DNA of 64,000 nucleotides from Xanthostigma xanthostigma (GCA_963575645.1 OY754466.1:36736001-36800000); one strand, 5' to 3'; shown: positions 44,016 to 54,777, numbered from the stretch's first letter. Numbers and translations: made by a program. Notes: a model not told the origin generated them from the letters alone.

Positions 44016-44035
44016 TAAAAGTTTACTTAAAATTG

Positions 44036-44284
44036 ACGTATATTTTCGTTCAGAATAATAAAGTTACCGTTTTTACTTCATCAAACTTAATTTATTCAAT
44101 CTTGCGGTTACGGCTATCCAGTGCTTAAAATACTCGCACTGAAGAAGGCATTTATTATACTGGGCTTAAATCTAGATTTTAAAATGTCATATTATATTTT
44201 CCACTAGTTAAGTTAAAAACAGGCGACATTTTTAAGTCTAGATTAAGACTAAAGTCATTCCAGAAACTCAGCGTTACCACTGTT
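44036..44284. other. AT-rich spacer
   Basis: Nothing recognised. Confidence 0.35.
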
Positions 44285-44287
44285 TTA

Positions 44288-44710
44288 AGGCCACAGCATA
44301 CGAGGCTAGTTTGACCGATCGAACCGTTGCTGGTACTTCAGCTGGCTACGAGGATGGAAATGACGTCACTGCGGGCTCGCTTGCGTGGTTACAAGTTTAA
44401 TTTCAAAATAAGTATCGGGACTATTTATCGTGCTTGTTTCTGTGCTGGCTTTTAGCAAGAACTAATCACAAAATAGTATCTTGTCACGTGGCCGACATGT
44501 ATAAATGCCCACAAACAAACATAGCGTCATAGTGTGTGTTCTGTTCAGAGACAATAAACGTCCACTTGTATTAACATTCGAACTGTCACTGCACGCGCAC
44601 CAAACCCATCTACAAAGTCAGCTTTCCAAACACGCATCGCATGAAGCTAACACATAAAAGACATCACTAAATACAGCGCCACAGCTCGTTTGAAACCTAG
44701 CAGCCAAATT
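44288..44710 (-). mobile_element. Family A MITE, one end lost
   Basis: It starts AGGCCACAGCATACGAGGCT after a TTA. The body is collinear with the 35 and 46 kb copies ('ctggaaatgacgtcactgcg'-like, 'cagagacaataaacgtccac', 'cacgcatcgcatgaagc'). The second terminal repeat is missing, because sequence after 'gcaagaaaactagac' is unrelated. Confidence 0.65.
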
Positions 44711-44904
44711 TCGCAAGAAAACTAGACCCAAAGACCAGAGGATTGTCCATAAACTACGTGGTCCTATTTCAGCCCTTCTGAAACCTCTCCCTGTCTTCAT
44801 GTAGCCTAACGTTGACTTTCCTATGCCCCCCGTCTCAGGATGGAACGTAGTTTTTTATTACCCTTACATATTTATTTTCAAACATTGCCTACTTTTATAT
44901 ATTA

Positions 44905-46024
44905 ACTAGGGGCCCTGTACGTGCTTCGCTATGTATAAAGTGAAATAATAAAAAAATTTAATTGGAACATCAAATTCATTTATTCAAATAAAAAATTATT
45001 TTATTAATTGCTAGCTATTTTAAAATATACATGTGCGTATATGTGTGCATGGAAATATATATGACTGCATACGTCAAGATATATAAAAATGTCATTAAAT
45101 AATTCATTTTTAAATCGACGTGCTTCCATCTGTTACAAAAGAATAAAACACCCGTATGCACACAATATGTTTTTTCAAATAAAGAAACACACATGCATAC
45201 ATGTAATTCACTTCAACAGTAACGTTCAAAACTTACCGTTTGTGTAAATGCGTTTGACAATTTAATTAAAAAAAGCCTGTAAACGATATAATTATCACTG
45301 ACAATTTGCTTTAATCGAAGCACGTCCAAAATGAAATGACCGCATGAATGACATAGCAACATGCTTGTACTTGTCAACACTGAAAAAAGTTTCAATTTGA
45401 CAGCACAGTCCCTATCCGAAAAAAGTTTCAATTTGACAGCAAAATCCCCATTAACAAAATGATCCGCCATTTATTGAATTCATTTGTTACAAAAAATGTG
45501 ATAAATGAAGAACCGCTCGACCGATTTTGTGCAAACTTCACATAAACCATCTACTAAATAGTCCGAACAAAGCCTAAACATTTGGTTTGGATAGGCGAGC
45601 CCGTTCTTGAGTTATAAAATTACAACGAAAAGTGGCATTGATTTTTATATGATTTTTATAGATATTTGTTACAAAAAATGTGATAAATGAAGAACCGCTC
45701 GACCGATTTTGTGCAAACTTCACATAAACCATCTACTAAATAGTCCGAACAAAGCCTAAAAATTGGGTTTGGATAGGTGAGCCCATTCTTGAGTTATAAA
45801 ATTACAACGAAAAGTGGCATAGATTTTTATATATATAGATTTATAGATATTTGTTACAAAAAATGTGATAAATGAAGAACCGCTCGACCGATTTTGTGCA
45901 AACTTACATAAACCATCTACTAAATAGTCCGAACAAAGCCTAAAAATTTGGTTTGGATAGGTGAGCCCGTTCTTGAGTTATAAAATTACAACGAAAAGTG
46001 GCATAGATTTTTATATATATAGAT
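44905..46024 (+). mobile_element. Helentron-like composite, short form
   Basis: It has the same ends as 25560-27758 ('actaggggccctgtacgtgc' and 'tttttatatatatagat'). The leader is collinear up to 'gactgcatacgtcaa', but the 87-bp array is absent. A unique middle (45075-45480) follows, then three inverted copies of the roughly 178-bp unit (45487-46022). The middle holds a 27-bp near-duplicate 'ccgaaaaaagtttcaatttg' motif (about 45380 and 45418). The 85-residue minus frame there has no domain. Confidence 0.6.
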
Positions 46025-46511
46025 AAATAAATATTCAACTTATTCTGCAAATTATTTTTATTGTGCCAAATGAAATACATGAAGAAAATTACGTAGCCTG
46101 ACTCTTACCACCTTCCACCCTTATTTACGTTGCTCAACGTAGCTTTCGAACTGATTCCCTTCCACCTCATAGTTTATGGACGCTCCCCAGTCACGTGTGC
46201 ATTGGACCTTGAACGTACGCACCTACAGGAAATCACGTCACGCAGTGACAGAGATTCGCGTGCAGTTTCCGGTTATCTAATTTCGTTCAGTACAGCTCTG
46301 TACGAAACAAACATTCTAGAATTCTATTTATGGTCGCTGAATTACCAACTGAGTGTACACAGGAATGCTCGGTGCGTGAAGCAGAGTTAAAAGTACCCAT
46401 AACGTTTAGTTTTGTAACCGCTCTTCGGTACGCTTCGATTACTCGTCTTTAATCTGGGGATGGGAACTTTTACTTCAGTCGATTCCTAAAGTTTTACCTG
46501 TGCGCCACATT
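46025..46511. other. Spacer of more even base composition
   Basis: The 86-residue plus frame at 46130-46390 has no recognisable motif. No repeat partner was seen. Confidence 0.3.
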
Positions 46512-46514
46512 TAA

Positions 46515-47459
46515 AGGCCGCTGTACACGAGGCCAGTTTAGCCGTTGGAATCTTTGCTGTAGTGATGTGTCCACATGACTCTTTATTGGGAGCTGGCTCC
46601 GTGCGCTCCGTTCACTAAAAAGAGTCGCTCAGAGCGAGTCCTTCAAAGGAGCGATACTAGACAGTACGCACTACACAAGAGTGCAGACTGCAGAGGTGTG
46701 AACTGTCATCATACATGCTCAGGAGTAATGTAGCATTGCACAATGCACAGCACAATACACACACTCAGCTCTAAGCTCATTTTAATATGATTCTGATCTT
46801 ATATTATTCGCATTTCGGAAAAACTATAAAGTATAATAAAAGCTTAACAATAATAATGACTCAGCAAAGATAACTCTGTACGTGCAAAATTCACTAGTGT
46901 CTCTATAGCCTGTGCTGTGTGCGCTCTGTAAATGTGCAAATGCAACAGTACAGAACAGCTCAGCACAGAGCAATGGCGCTCGGAGTGAGTCATTCACAAA
47001 AAAAGAGCGACTCGCTCCGCTCCGCGAAAGATGTCGTTCATTATGAACGACTCGCTCAGGAGCGACACAACACTACTTTGCTGGGACTTGTGGTGGTTAC
47101 CTGGATGGAAATTACGTCACTGTTGGATTTCAGAATTAGAACCAGGGTTATTGTACGTGCTTGTTTTGAGCGACAACCAATCAGAAAACAATATCTTGTC
47201 ACGTGGGTGACATTGGCAAACGCCCACAAACAAACATGACGTCTTAGTGTGTGTTCTGTTCAGAGTCAATAAACGTTCACTTATGTTAACATTAGAACTG
47301 TCATTGCGCGCGCACCAAACCCATCTACAAAGCCAACTCCAAAACACGCATCGCATGAAGCAAACACAAAATTTATCACTAAATCCAGCGCCACAGCACG
47401 CTTGAAATCTAACAGTTGAATTTGGCAAGCAAGGAATCTAGCCTCGTGTGCAGCACCCT
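46515..47459 (-). mobile_element. Family A MITE interrupted by a hAT-like MITE
   Basis: TAA flanks both ends (46512-46514 and 47460-47462). The left end AGGCCGCTGTACACGAGG and right end 'ctcgtgtgcagcaccct' are inverted repeats. Its second half carries 'ggatggaaattacgtcactg', 'cacaaacaaacatgacgtct' and 'cacgcatcgcatgaag'. The 516-bp block at 46560-47075 belongs to family B, so the original MITE was about 421 bp. Confidence 0.8.
46560..47075. mobile_element. hAT-like MITE family B, complete and nested
   Basis: Ends TAGTGATGTGTCC and, reversed, TAGTGTTGTGTCG. A perfect 8-bp duplication, ctttgctg, lies at 46552-46559 and 47076-47083, cut from the host MITE sequence. Subterminal 'gagcgag' and 'ctcgctc' words form a longer imperfect inverted repeat. 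A truncated sister lies at 32904. The 106-residue plus frame 46919-47239 crosses the element border and is not a gene. Confidence 0.85.
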
Positions 47460-47462
47460 TAA

Positions 47463-48040
47463 GTATTTCCGTTTATCGGCATGCAAATTTATTCATTTAT
47501 ACAATAAATTTACTCTGGAAATTAGTTTTCTGAGTTAGTAGAAAGTGTATTACAGTTAATATATTTATTCTACAAATGCATAAACAAAAATGTTGAGGAC
47601 AGCTTGGCGTAAGGCCGGTCGCAATATTAGGCAAGACGGCGAGGAGTTTTGGGTGTATTTTTCGGGCACAGACGAGATTATTGTTGGAATTGCTTCGTTT
47701 TAGGGTGTAGTTCAACCCCCTAAGTTTACGTACAAATTGTTGGTGTGCTTGATTTTATAATTGGCAATTAGTGACGAAAATAGTGCTTTTTTCTCTATTT
47801 CCTTTAATATCTCCGTTCCTCTTGACTTTTAGTATAGCATATGTATTGAGAAAGTTGTTCCTTATGAAATTTCCTAAAAAATGAGTCGCTAAGTGCAATT
47901 GTTAACTAGCAAATAGCCCCGAAAGTTAAAAATACACGTTTTTTTCACTATTTTTTTACTAAAAAATTACCGCACATAGATGGCTGAAAATTCTAAAAAA
48001 TGATGTCTATGTTGACCCAAACATGCATGAATAATTTTAG
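47463..48040. other. Spacer, nothing recognised
   Basis: No repeat or coding signal was noticed. Confidence 0.35.
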
Positions 48041-48043
48041 CGT

Positions 48044-48481
48044 CATCGGTCAATTACTTCTCGAGTAATTAACTATCACCTTTTTTTTGTTTCCTTAATT
48101 GCAAATTGCGCCATTTTTTCACAAACGGGTTTCGCTGGTCGGAAAAAGCCAGAAAAATCACAAATCCATTCAACTTTAGTATCCCGTTGGAATTTTTGGA
48201 AAAAATTAATTCTAACCGATTTTATAACGATTTCTTTAGCGATACCAATTTTAGACAAACGTATAAAACCATATAACTTTTTCAATATTCAATCGTTATA
48301 AAATCGGTTGTATTAATTTTTTCCAAAAATTCCAACGGGATACTACAGTTGAATGGATTTGTGATTTTTCTGGCTTGGTCCGACCAGCGAAACCCGTTTG
48401 TGAAAAAAATGGCGCAGTTTGCAATTAAGGAAACAAAAAAAAGGTGATAGTTAATTACTCGAGAAGTAATTGACCGATGAT
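48044..48481. repeat. 438-bp palindrome
   Basis: Arms run from 'catcggtcaattacttctcg' plus 'agtaattaactatcacc' at the outer edge to 'aatcgttataaaatcggtt'-type sequence at the centre, with few mismatches. Frames on the minus strand over both arms (48076-48285 and 48282-48530) read the same sequence twice in opposite sense. No stem-GAAA motif like that of the other palindromes was found. Confidence 0.75.
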
Positions 48482-48744
48482 GTTTGGCACGTTGGCTCGC
48501 GGCTACAAAACTGATCGGACCCGAGCACACTAGAGTACAAGATGATGTGACGCAATTTCAGATCGTGTTGACCATGCGGAGACCGTAGTTTCTTAGAAAA
48601 GTTTTTGATTTTAGTTGTTCATATGTGTTTTATTGTTCGCAATGGAAGAAAAACTAATTAAAACCGTGCGTGTTCGCAAAGTTCTGTGCCACGAAGACTA
48701 CTTGAAACCCTGTCTGCTTTTCGTTTCATCGCAGCAATGTATAA

Positions 48745-48875
48745 CAAACGTTTCGAATCAGTGTTTGCTCGGTCGGGATTGACGTGACAAAGGCACGATG
48801 ATTTTTCACTGTGATTTTTGTGTAACTGGAACAACAGTCACTGTGATCACATAGTAACGACTTTTCTCATGTCTA
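48745..48875 (-). repeat. Family J fragment
   Basis: 'gtgtttgctcggtcgggatt', 'cagtcactgtgatcacatag' and 'taacgacttttctcatg' are the reverse of the left part of 5718-5978. Confidence 0.55.
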
Positions 48876-49176
48876 CAGTGCACTGCGTCGCGACGCGTCG
48901 CCTCAAGTGACCTGTGTCTCATTTTACGGCTATCCTAAAGGACAGCGTGGGTTCGAATCAGATCTCTGCATATAGATATGAGTGCATCGACTATATTTTG
49001 ACATCCTTATTATAAAAATATATTTAAAGATTTAAAACCGCGATTATTTTTAATTATTTGCTTAAATTTTAAATACTTAAGTTAATAATGGAGGTTTTGG
49101 TTACAGTCCCTATACGATAACTCGATGTGCAAAATATCCGTTGGAAATACACAATTATTATTTATATAACATATAA
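48876..49176. other. AT-rich spacer
   Basis: Nothing recognised. Confidence 0.35.
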
Positions 49177-49359
49177 CAACTGTCTTATCATGATTATAAT
49201 ACACGGGGACGTCTTAATCACGGTGTACCGGAGCACCGCCTCACCCTGTATATCAAAGGACCTCGTTACTCTGCCATGAAATTTTATGAAATTCTTCCAC
49301 CAGAGGTTACGACCGTGGGAAGTTACAATCTATTTAAGAAAAAAGTTACAGAGTATTAA
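49177..49359 (+). pseudogene. LINE ORF2 C-terminal relic
   Basis: The frame is open from just after a TAA at 49174 to the TAA at 49357, 60 residues without an ATG at its start. It reads SYHDYNTRGRLN near its head, GPRYSAMKFYEILPPEV in the middle, and ends FKKKVTEY. The 'NTR-R' then 'KGP-Y-G-K-YN-LP' then 'FK..' spacing is the usual end of ORF2 in CR1/L2/jockey-like non-LTR retrotransposons (family knowledge). A short 3' untranslated part with 'aataaag' and then a (TTA)n tail follow, as expected for these LINEs. It is truncated at the 5' side, so it is not functional. The clade is not decided. Confidence 0.65.
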
Positions 49360-49458
49360 ATTTAATAGAAAAATGCCCGTATGACCTTTCCTGTATTTAA
49401 TTGTTGTACTGTAATTTACTGACGCTTTCATTGTCATAATGGCAATCTTGAATAAAGA

Positions 49459-49502
<44 letters not shown>

Positions 49503-49503
49503 T
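49360..49503 (+). mobile_element. LINE 3' untranslated end and (TTA)n tail
   Basis: About 100 bp after the stop comes 'cttgaataaagaa', then about 14 TTA units (49461-49502). The microsatellite is the retrotransposon's own 3' tail. Confidence 0.65.
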
Positions 49504-49524
49504 AGCCGTTTTAAGTGCGGTTTT

Positions 49525-49695
49525 TTTTTATTAATTATTTTTTGTGTGCAATGAAAAAGGGAAGGCGTTTGGGGGAGTTCTTTAGATATAATTACGGGGT
49601 CGTGTCGAAGCGATGGCGTTTTTTTTGCGCAGTAAAAAGAGGAGGGCGTTTGGGGGGAGTTCTTTAAAAAACACTTACGGGGTCTTGTATACAAA
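49525..49695. repeat. Two-unit tandem repeat, about 95 bp
   Basis: 'gaaggcgtttgggggagttc' (near 49562) recurs as 'gagggcgtttggggggagtt' (near 49651). Each is followed by 'ttacggggtc' and a downstream 'tgt' stretch. The purine-rich strand contains G runs. Confidence 0.6.
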
Positions 49696-50285
49696 GTGAG
49701 ATAGTAATATCTACAGTAATTCTACACCAATTGCTATGACTTGTATATGTGATTTCAAAAAATGACAGTGAAGGAAGAAAAGTTTTTACGTATCTTTGAA
49801 GAAATTTGTGAGTAATCCGCAAAGTTTTTTTTGGAACGTCAAAATTTGGCGTTTTCTATGACTTAAAAAAAGTCAAAATTTGGGCACATTGAGTTATCCC
49901 ACAGGACCCGGAGGTTTTAATAATCGCATCAGGGAATTTAGAAAAAAAGTATATTTAGTTTTTCGCGTCTAAAATTTTCGAGAATATCAGAGAAGAAATT
50001 TTATCCTAAGGTGTAAATTGCACATTAAATAAAAATATGATAATTTAATTAACAAAAATAATTGCAAGCTTTCATTTTAGTGCGAAAGTTTCTGTCGCCT
50101 TTGGTAATAAAACAACGGGTGGTTCACAGCTCACGGATGTATAATATTTAGAGCTTGGCAAAACGTGTAGAACAGATAATAATATCATATGCAATAAACC
50201 TAGCATTCCATTGGATACAATTCGATTGAAAGATCGCGCACACTTGTCAAACATAAGCCTGCATGACCTGTAGAGCACGGAGCAA
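49696..50285. other. AT-rich spacer, nothing recognised
   Basis: No repeat or coding signal was noticed. Confidence 0.35.
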
Positions 50286-50289
50286 AAAT

Positions 50290-50604
50290 GTCAGTTCGTA
50301 AAGGTAGCCGTGTCATCTAACGGGGTAGCGCACATTAACCCAGCAACCAGTAACAACCGTCAATCGGTCGCCTGCAATTTCTGTCCAGCCGTGCTGGATC
50401 GACCCAGTGTGCTGGTGATGTGTCGTTTTCATTAATAAATTTGCATTGATAAAACTGCAAAATCTCTACCGCACAGGTGTGGCATCGATATTTTACATAA
50501 TAGGGATAAACATTCGCGTATTCGAATGCAACGTTGTGTCAAAATTTCAAAGCAATCGGTAAAGAACTTTCAGAGATTTAAGATTTTGAACAAACGAACA
50601 TTTA
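50290..50604 (+). mobile_element. RTE-like tail interrupted by a LINE
   Basis: The end of this stretch, 'caaaatttcaaagcaatcgg', 'taaagaactttcagagattt' and 'gaacaaacgaacatttaca', is the style of an RTE/SINE tail that would normally end in 'tttttatttatatagatta'. Exactly that text appears at 51530-51549, after the LINE. I infer that the LINE at 50605-51529 was inserted into the tail. Confidence 0.45.
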
Positions 50605-50605
50605 C

Positions 50606-51397
50606 ATGTTTATTATTATAAATAACTTTTTTAAGCAAACATTTAATTGGCCACGCAGTACTCCAGGTTATATGATCAGGATAGAGACAGGGATGGAAAA
50701 ATTAGGGGCAATGGTTTTAAAAAGAGCAATATTGTGGTGGATTAAGTTGATCGAAATGGATGATTTCAGATACCCGAAAATTTGTTATATGCGTTTGTGT
50801 GAGCTAGACAAAAACAATAGTAGCTTAAGTAAATTTAATTGGATCTCACAGTTAAAACACCTAATCAGTGACTTAGGTTATTCACAGTTGTGGGATGAAC
50901 AAAACAGCAGGCAGATAAGAAAAGAATTAAACAATATAATACAAAAATATAATAAGAATCAGTTATTAATGGATTGGGAAAGGGTACTGAATTCAACATA
51001 TAACAGTAGCTACCAAGTATTAAAAAGTTCGGAAAAGATAGAAAACTACTTAACTTTGTCAATTAATATAAACAAATTAAGAGTTATCAGCCAGTTAAGA
51101 CTGATGGGCACTAAATTCATTGGAATCACAATAAAGGGCTACAGATATTCTTGGGACTCAAACAATTTATGCATGGTATGTAACTTGCGGGAAGAAGAAA
51201 ACCTACATCGTGTTTTATTTTCATGTCCGATATATCATCATATAAGAAGTGCCTGGATAGCAAAATATATTGTAAAGGACCGCAATTATATTCCCCTAGA
51301 GCAGTTCTTGTCAAACCTCTCAAATCAAAAAATTTCAGACATTTATTATTATATTGTAAATATGGTCAAAATCAGAAGCTTTATGTTATTTGAATAA
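50606..51397 (+). CDS. Non-LTR retrotransposon ORF2, C-terminal part (263 aa)
   Basis: This is the longest frame in the window. It encodes the region downstream of the reverse transcriptase domain of a LINE ORF2. STPGYMIRIETG (residues 18-29) is a landmark just after the polymerase domain in several insect non-LTR elements (family knowledge). A zinc-knuckle-like C-x2-C-x8-H-x5-C lies at Cys189, Cys192, His201 and Cys207, probably binding the element's RNA or DNA target. No endonuclease or reverse transcriptase motif (such as the FADD box) is present, because the copy is cut off at its 5' end; an in-frame stop lies about 30 codons upstream. The ATG at 50606 is only the first methionine in the remaining frame and is not the native start. 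The uninterrupted frame suggests a young copy. Its clade is not decided. Confidence 0.75.
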   Translation: MFIIINNFFKQTFNWPRSTPGYMIRIETGMEKLGAMVLKRAILWWIKLIEMDDFRYPKICYMRLCELDKNNSSLSKFNWISQLKHLISDLGYSQLWDEQNSRQIRKELNNIIQKYNKNQLLMDWERVLNSTYNSSYQVLKSSEKIENYLTLSININKLRVISQLRLMGTKFIGITIKGYRYSWDSNNLCMVCNLREEENLHRVLFSCPIYHHIRSAWIAKYIVKDRNYIPLEQFLSNLSNQKISDIYYYIVNMVKIRSFMLFE

Positions 51398-51529
51398 GTC
51401 ATGAATATGCTATTTTGCAAAGTTTCTTTTTTTCCTTTTTGTTTTTGTAAATTTTGTTTATATAAATTTGTAAAGTGACGAATTCCTGTAATAGATTTGG
51501 TTCTCAAATACAGTACTGATTGTTTGATT
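51398..51529 (+). mobile_element. 3' untranslated end of the LINE
   Basis: AT-rich tail after the ORF2 stop, running to the point where the host tail resumes ('tttttatttatatagatta'). Confidence 0.4.
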
Positions 51530-51549
51530 GATTTTTATTTATATAGATT

Positions 51550-51834
51550 AGATACAAAATTCGTATTATCAACATTCAATTTCGTATTATCAACAATATT
51601 ACTAAATTTTTTGTATAGTAGTAATCTTTTTTTGTATAAAAACTGTTCCCTTACAATTAAGTATGTAAGGATGTATATAATAAGATAAAGTCATTAAGAC
51701 GATAAAAAATGTCATCTCTAGAGATAATACTAAACACTTCTTTCAGACAATCCGGCGCCGTCTCAGACGTTAGACTATTTTAAACTTCGTACAATACAAA
51801 ATCATGGTACCTACATTTTAATTAAAAACAAACA
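51550..51834. other. AT-rich spacer
   Basis: Nothing recognised. Confidence 0.35.
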
Positions 51835-51960
51835 TTTTTTTTAAGTGTGTCATTTTCAAAAATGGAACCAAATTATTCAGGTTGAGATGAGAGGTTTAGA
51901 AATTTTGGTTCGAACACTGGGTTCCGTCATTCGATCTACGTCAATATTTTATGTGATAAT
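51835..51960 (-). repeat. Family T copy, diverged
   Basis: 'agaggtttagaaattttggt', 'gaacactgggttccgtcatt' and 'cgatctacgtcaatattt' align with 18133-18262. Confidence 0.5.
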
Positions 51961-52012
51961 ATCTAAGCAGCACAAATAAATTAAAATTAGATTTTAAAAA
52001 ATTCCAAACAAA

Positions 52013-52203
52013 AACACTCGTTTATTACAATGTGGAATAAAAAGTAAAAAATCAATTTTAAATATAAAGATTTTGTTCAACCGCGACAGGAAGTCCCCCA
52101 ACTCGATACAGAGCAACTTCTTATCTCTGTTGAACAAAATCTATAAATTTAAAAATTATTTTTTACTTTTTTTCACATTGTAATAAAAGAGTGTTTTTAC
52201 ACG
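52013..52203. mobile_element. Family U foldback
   Basis: The left arm 'acactcgtttattacaatgt', 'ggaataaaaagtaaaaaatc' and 'agattttgttcaaccgcg' is mirrored by 'ctctgttgaacaaaatct', 'ttttttactttttttcacat' and 'tgtaataaaagagtgttttt'. The loop is about 40 bp. Related to 16630-16830. Confidence 0.65.
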
Positions 52204-52316
52204 CTTTATATTAGTTTCACTTGTAAGTTTGTATGTATGTTTGTTTGTAACCTCGTTTGGACTCCAGCAAGTGGTTTATTACTGTTAGTATGTTATGCCA
52301 CTACAGTAAGAGCAAT

Positions 52317-52402
52317 CGTTGACCGAGCGGTCTAAGGCGCTAGTCTTCGCTGACGTCAACTCTCGGTTTCACCGGTCGGGGGTTCTAATCCCGTCCACGC
52401 CG
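52317..52402 (+). pseudogene. tRNA-Leu-like sequence, left arm
   Basis: 'gaccgagcggtctaaggcgc' (D-arm/A box), a long variable or intron-like stretch with 'cttcgctgacgtcaactctc', and 'cgggggttctaatcccg' (T-arm/B box), ending 'tccacgccg'. The 3' acceptor 'ccacgcc' has no good partner at the 5' side, so it is probably not charged. The same sequence occurs at 54778-54866 on the minus strand. Confidence 0.65.
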
Positions 52403-52443
52403 AAATAAAAAATTTGTTTTTTTCGGCAAATTTTTGACAATAA

Positions 52444-52812
52444 ATCGAACTAAAAAGTGGAAAATAAATATAGTTTAAAAAAAAACTAAAAAACACGCTT
52501 TATATCAAACTAAAAAGTGAAAAATAAATATAGTTTAAAAAAAAACTAAAAAACACGCTTTATAACGAACTAAAAAGTAAAAAATATTTTTTTAAAATAA
52601 GCTTAAAACAATAATGAATAAAAAATTATTATTGTGAAAAAAGCGTGCGGCGCGCGATGTACGAAAATGTGGAACAAAGCGCCCCACGCTTTTTTCACAA
52701 TAATACTAGTATTTTTTATTCATTATTGTTTTAAGCTTATTTTAAAAAAAACTATTTTTTACTTTTTAGTTCGATATAAAGCGCGTTTTTTAGTTTTTTT
52801 TTAAATATATTT
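52444..52812. repeat. Palindrome with a duplicated 62-bp outer unit
   Basis: The outer unit 'gaactaaaaagtgaaaaata', 'aatatagtttaaaaaaaaac', 'taaaaaacacgcttta' occurs twice on the left (52448 and 52508). The inner arm 'aataagcttaaaacaataat' plus 'gaataaaaaatt' is mirrored on the right. The centre reads 'gcgtgcggcgcgcgatgtac', then 'caaagcgccccacgc'. Confidence 0.75.
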
Positions 52813-53287
52813 TTTTATTTGTCAACTCCACCTGCATCTATACAGGTGAAATTGATAAAGGAGTGTCAAAAACCGTCGCCAGCTCTCTTTCTATAATTAA
52901 TGCAACAATGTTTGCGCATTCTGCGCAATAGGCGATCATGACGGCAACTAACGAACTACATAAACTAGAACCAATATTTGACTTGCTAATGAGATACAGA
53001 CGGGGAACGCTTTGACTTAACGATTTGATATTCAAATTGTGCGACTTAATTTATGCTTTTTAACGTTGAGCTTGAATTGAAAAAATAAATTATAATGGGC
53101 TTTTTTACGTTTATCACAATAACAGGAAGCCAACTGAACAATTGTAAATGTATAAATATTTGAACAACTGCCGGCAACATAATATCATTTTTAACAATTA
53201 AACATTCTGTATTATGTTAAAATTTTCGTACTATTCATACAGTGAGAACCCGCAGTGTCTTCCGTAATGTTTTGATTCATGGCCATA

Positions 53288-53833
53288 TTCACCGAACGTA
53301 AGTAGTTATTTATTCGGTTCACTTGTTCTTCAGGTAGCTATTCCTCCGAATAAATAGTGATAATTCAATTCACCAAGCATAATTATGTTTACTGCAGGTA
53401 TAAATCTATTCTGTCTCACTTCGGGAGTATATAAATATTTATTCGCCTGATAAAATAATAATGGCTGCCACATAGATCATAACACCTAATCTATAAACGT
53501 GGAGTATTAGATCTACAGTTTGCTCTTGTGAATTTATTTGTGTGTTGTTTACTAATCTTTTGGGAAGTGTAAAACATTAAAGTTAGTGGAAGTTTTGTGT
53601 GCAATTGGGTTAGAATAAAACATAATTATTGTTTTTTTTTGACGTTTACACTAACGCCATCGCTCAAATTTTTGGGTGAACGTCAAAATTATGTACAAAA
53701 AGAGCAAGGCGTATAGTGCAGTATATATTTATTCTTACAGATATATTGCTTGGAGAATTGAAAGTAAATTTTATTCGAAGGAATAAATTTGTTCCAAGGC
53801 TAGTAACTTCTATCTTTAATAGTGTTCGGTGAA
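53288..53833 (-). mobile_element. TA-flanked MITE, family M, copy 2
   Basis: Ends TTCACCGAAC and 'gttcggtgaa', next to TA at 53286-53287 and 53834-53835. It is the reverse of 21976-22549: 'ttactgcaggtataaatcta', 'cgcctgataaaataataatg', 'gacgtttacactaacgccat'. No transposase. Confidence 0.7.
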
Positions 53834-53835
53834 TA

Positions 53836-54417
53836 TAGACATTAGAATTTTAAGTTTCGATACTTTTATAAAAATTAAAACTGAAATAACTATGTAGTTC
53901 AAAAACACTTTGTAGAGACATGGAACAATTAAATCGTACTTAGGTCTACTGTTTCGTATCTCGTGAAGTAATAACTTTTGGAAGGTTTAGTTTACTTTGT
54001 TGCGCTGTAAGACCGGTCGACGTAAAACCAACAACAATACGAGTATAATATAGCACGAGATATTTTCTGAAGAGGCTTAAAAGTTCGGTGTTTACCGATG
54101 ATTTCCCAATTAAAATTGAATTGCGTGACCTGTAATACAAAGCTTACAAAGCTACTTCGTATAATGGATGAAATTTATCCCATCTTTTGTTATATAACAT
54201 TATACGGAATAATAAAAACGAACTTGTCCGTTTGAATGAAAATTTTTTGAAAGGTAGGTACATCTTGAATCTTTCTTTATTAGTAACTGGCGGCCCTACC
54301 GGTTCCGCCAGAATTTGTACGCAATGCCTATTAAAGATAAAATGTTAAATTGGATTAATATTATCTCGGTAAAATAGTCTCGCCATCAAGCATGTAAACC
54401 CGCGCAAGCCATGTAAG
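53836..54417. other. Spacer inside the inverted pair
   Basis: No unit recognised. Positions 54292-54310 ('ggcggccctaccggttccgc') look like the start of a Helentron-like end, but no partner end was found. Confidence 0.35.
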
Positions 54418-54745
54418 CGACTAATAAATATAGTTTAAAAAAAACTGAAAAACACGCTTTATATCGAACTAAAAAGTAAAAAATATTTTTTTTTAAATAA
54501 GCTTAAAACAATAATGAATAAAAAATACAAGTATTGTGAAAAAAGCGTGGGGCGCTTTGTTCCACATTTTCGTACATCGAGCGCCCCACGCTTTTTTCTC
54601 AATAATACTTGTATTTTTTATTCATTATTGTTTTAAGCTTATTTTAAAAAAAAGATTTTTTACTTTTTAGTTCGATATAAAGCGTGTTTTTAGTTTTTTT
54701 TTTAACTATATTTATTTTCCACTTTTTAGTTCGGTTTATTGTAAA
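54418..54745. repeat. Palindrome of the right arm
   Basis: Inner arms 'aataagcttaaaacaataat' and complement enclose 'gcgtggggcgctttgttcca' and 'tacatcgagcgccccacgc'. The asymmetric centre is inverted relative to the left-arm palindrome, as expected for an inverted pair. Confidence 0.75.
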
Positions 54746-54777
54746 ACATTTGCCGAAAAAAAAAAAAAATTTTTTTT

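Noticed and set aside
46919-47239. 106-residue frame as a gene
   Set aside because: It runs across the border between a hAT-like MITE and the PIF-like MITE around it.
52013-52203. Family U foldback as another ribozyme-like element
   Set aside because: No CTGANGA..GAAA arrangement was found in either arm.
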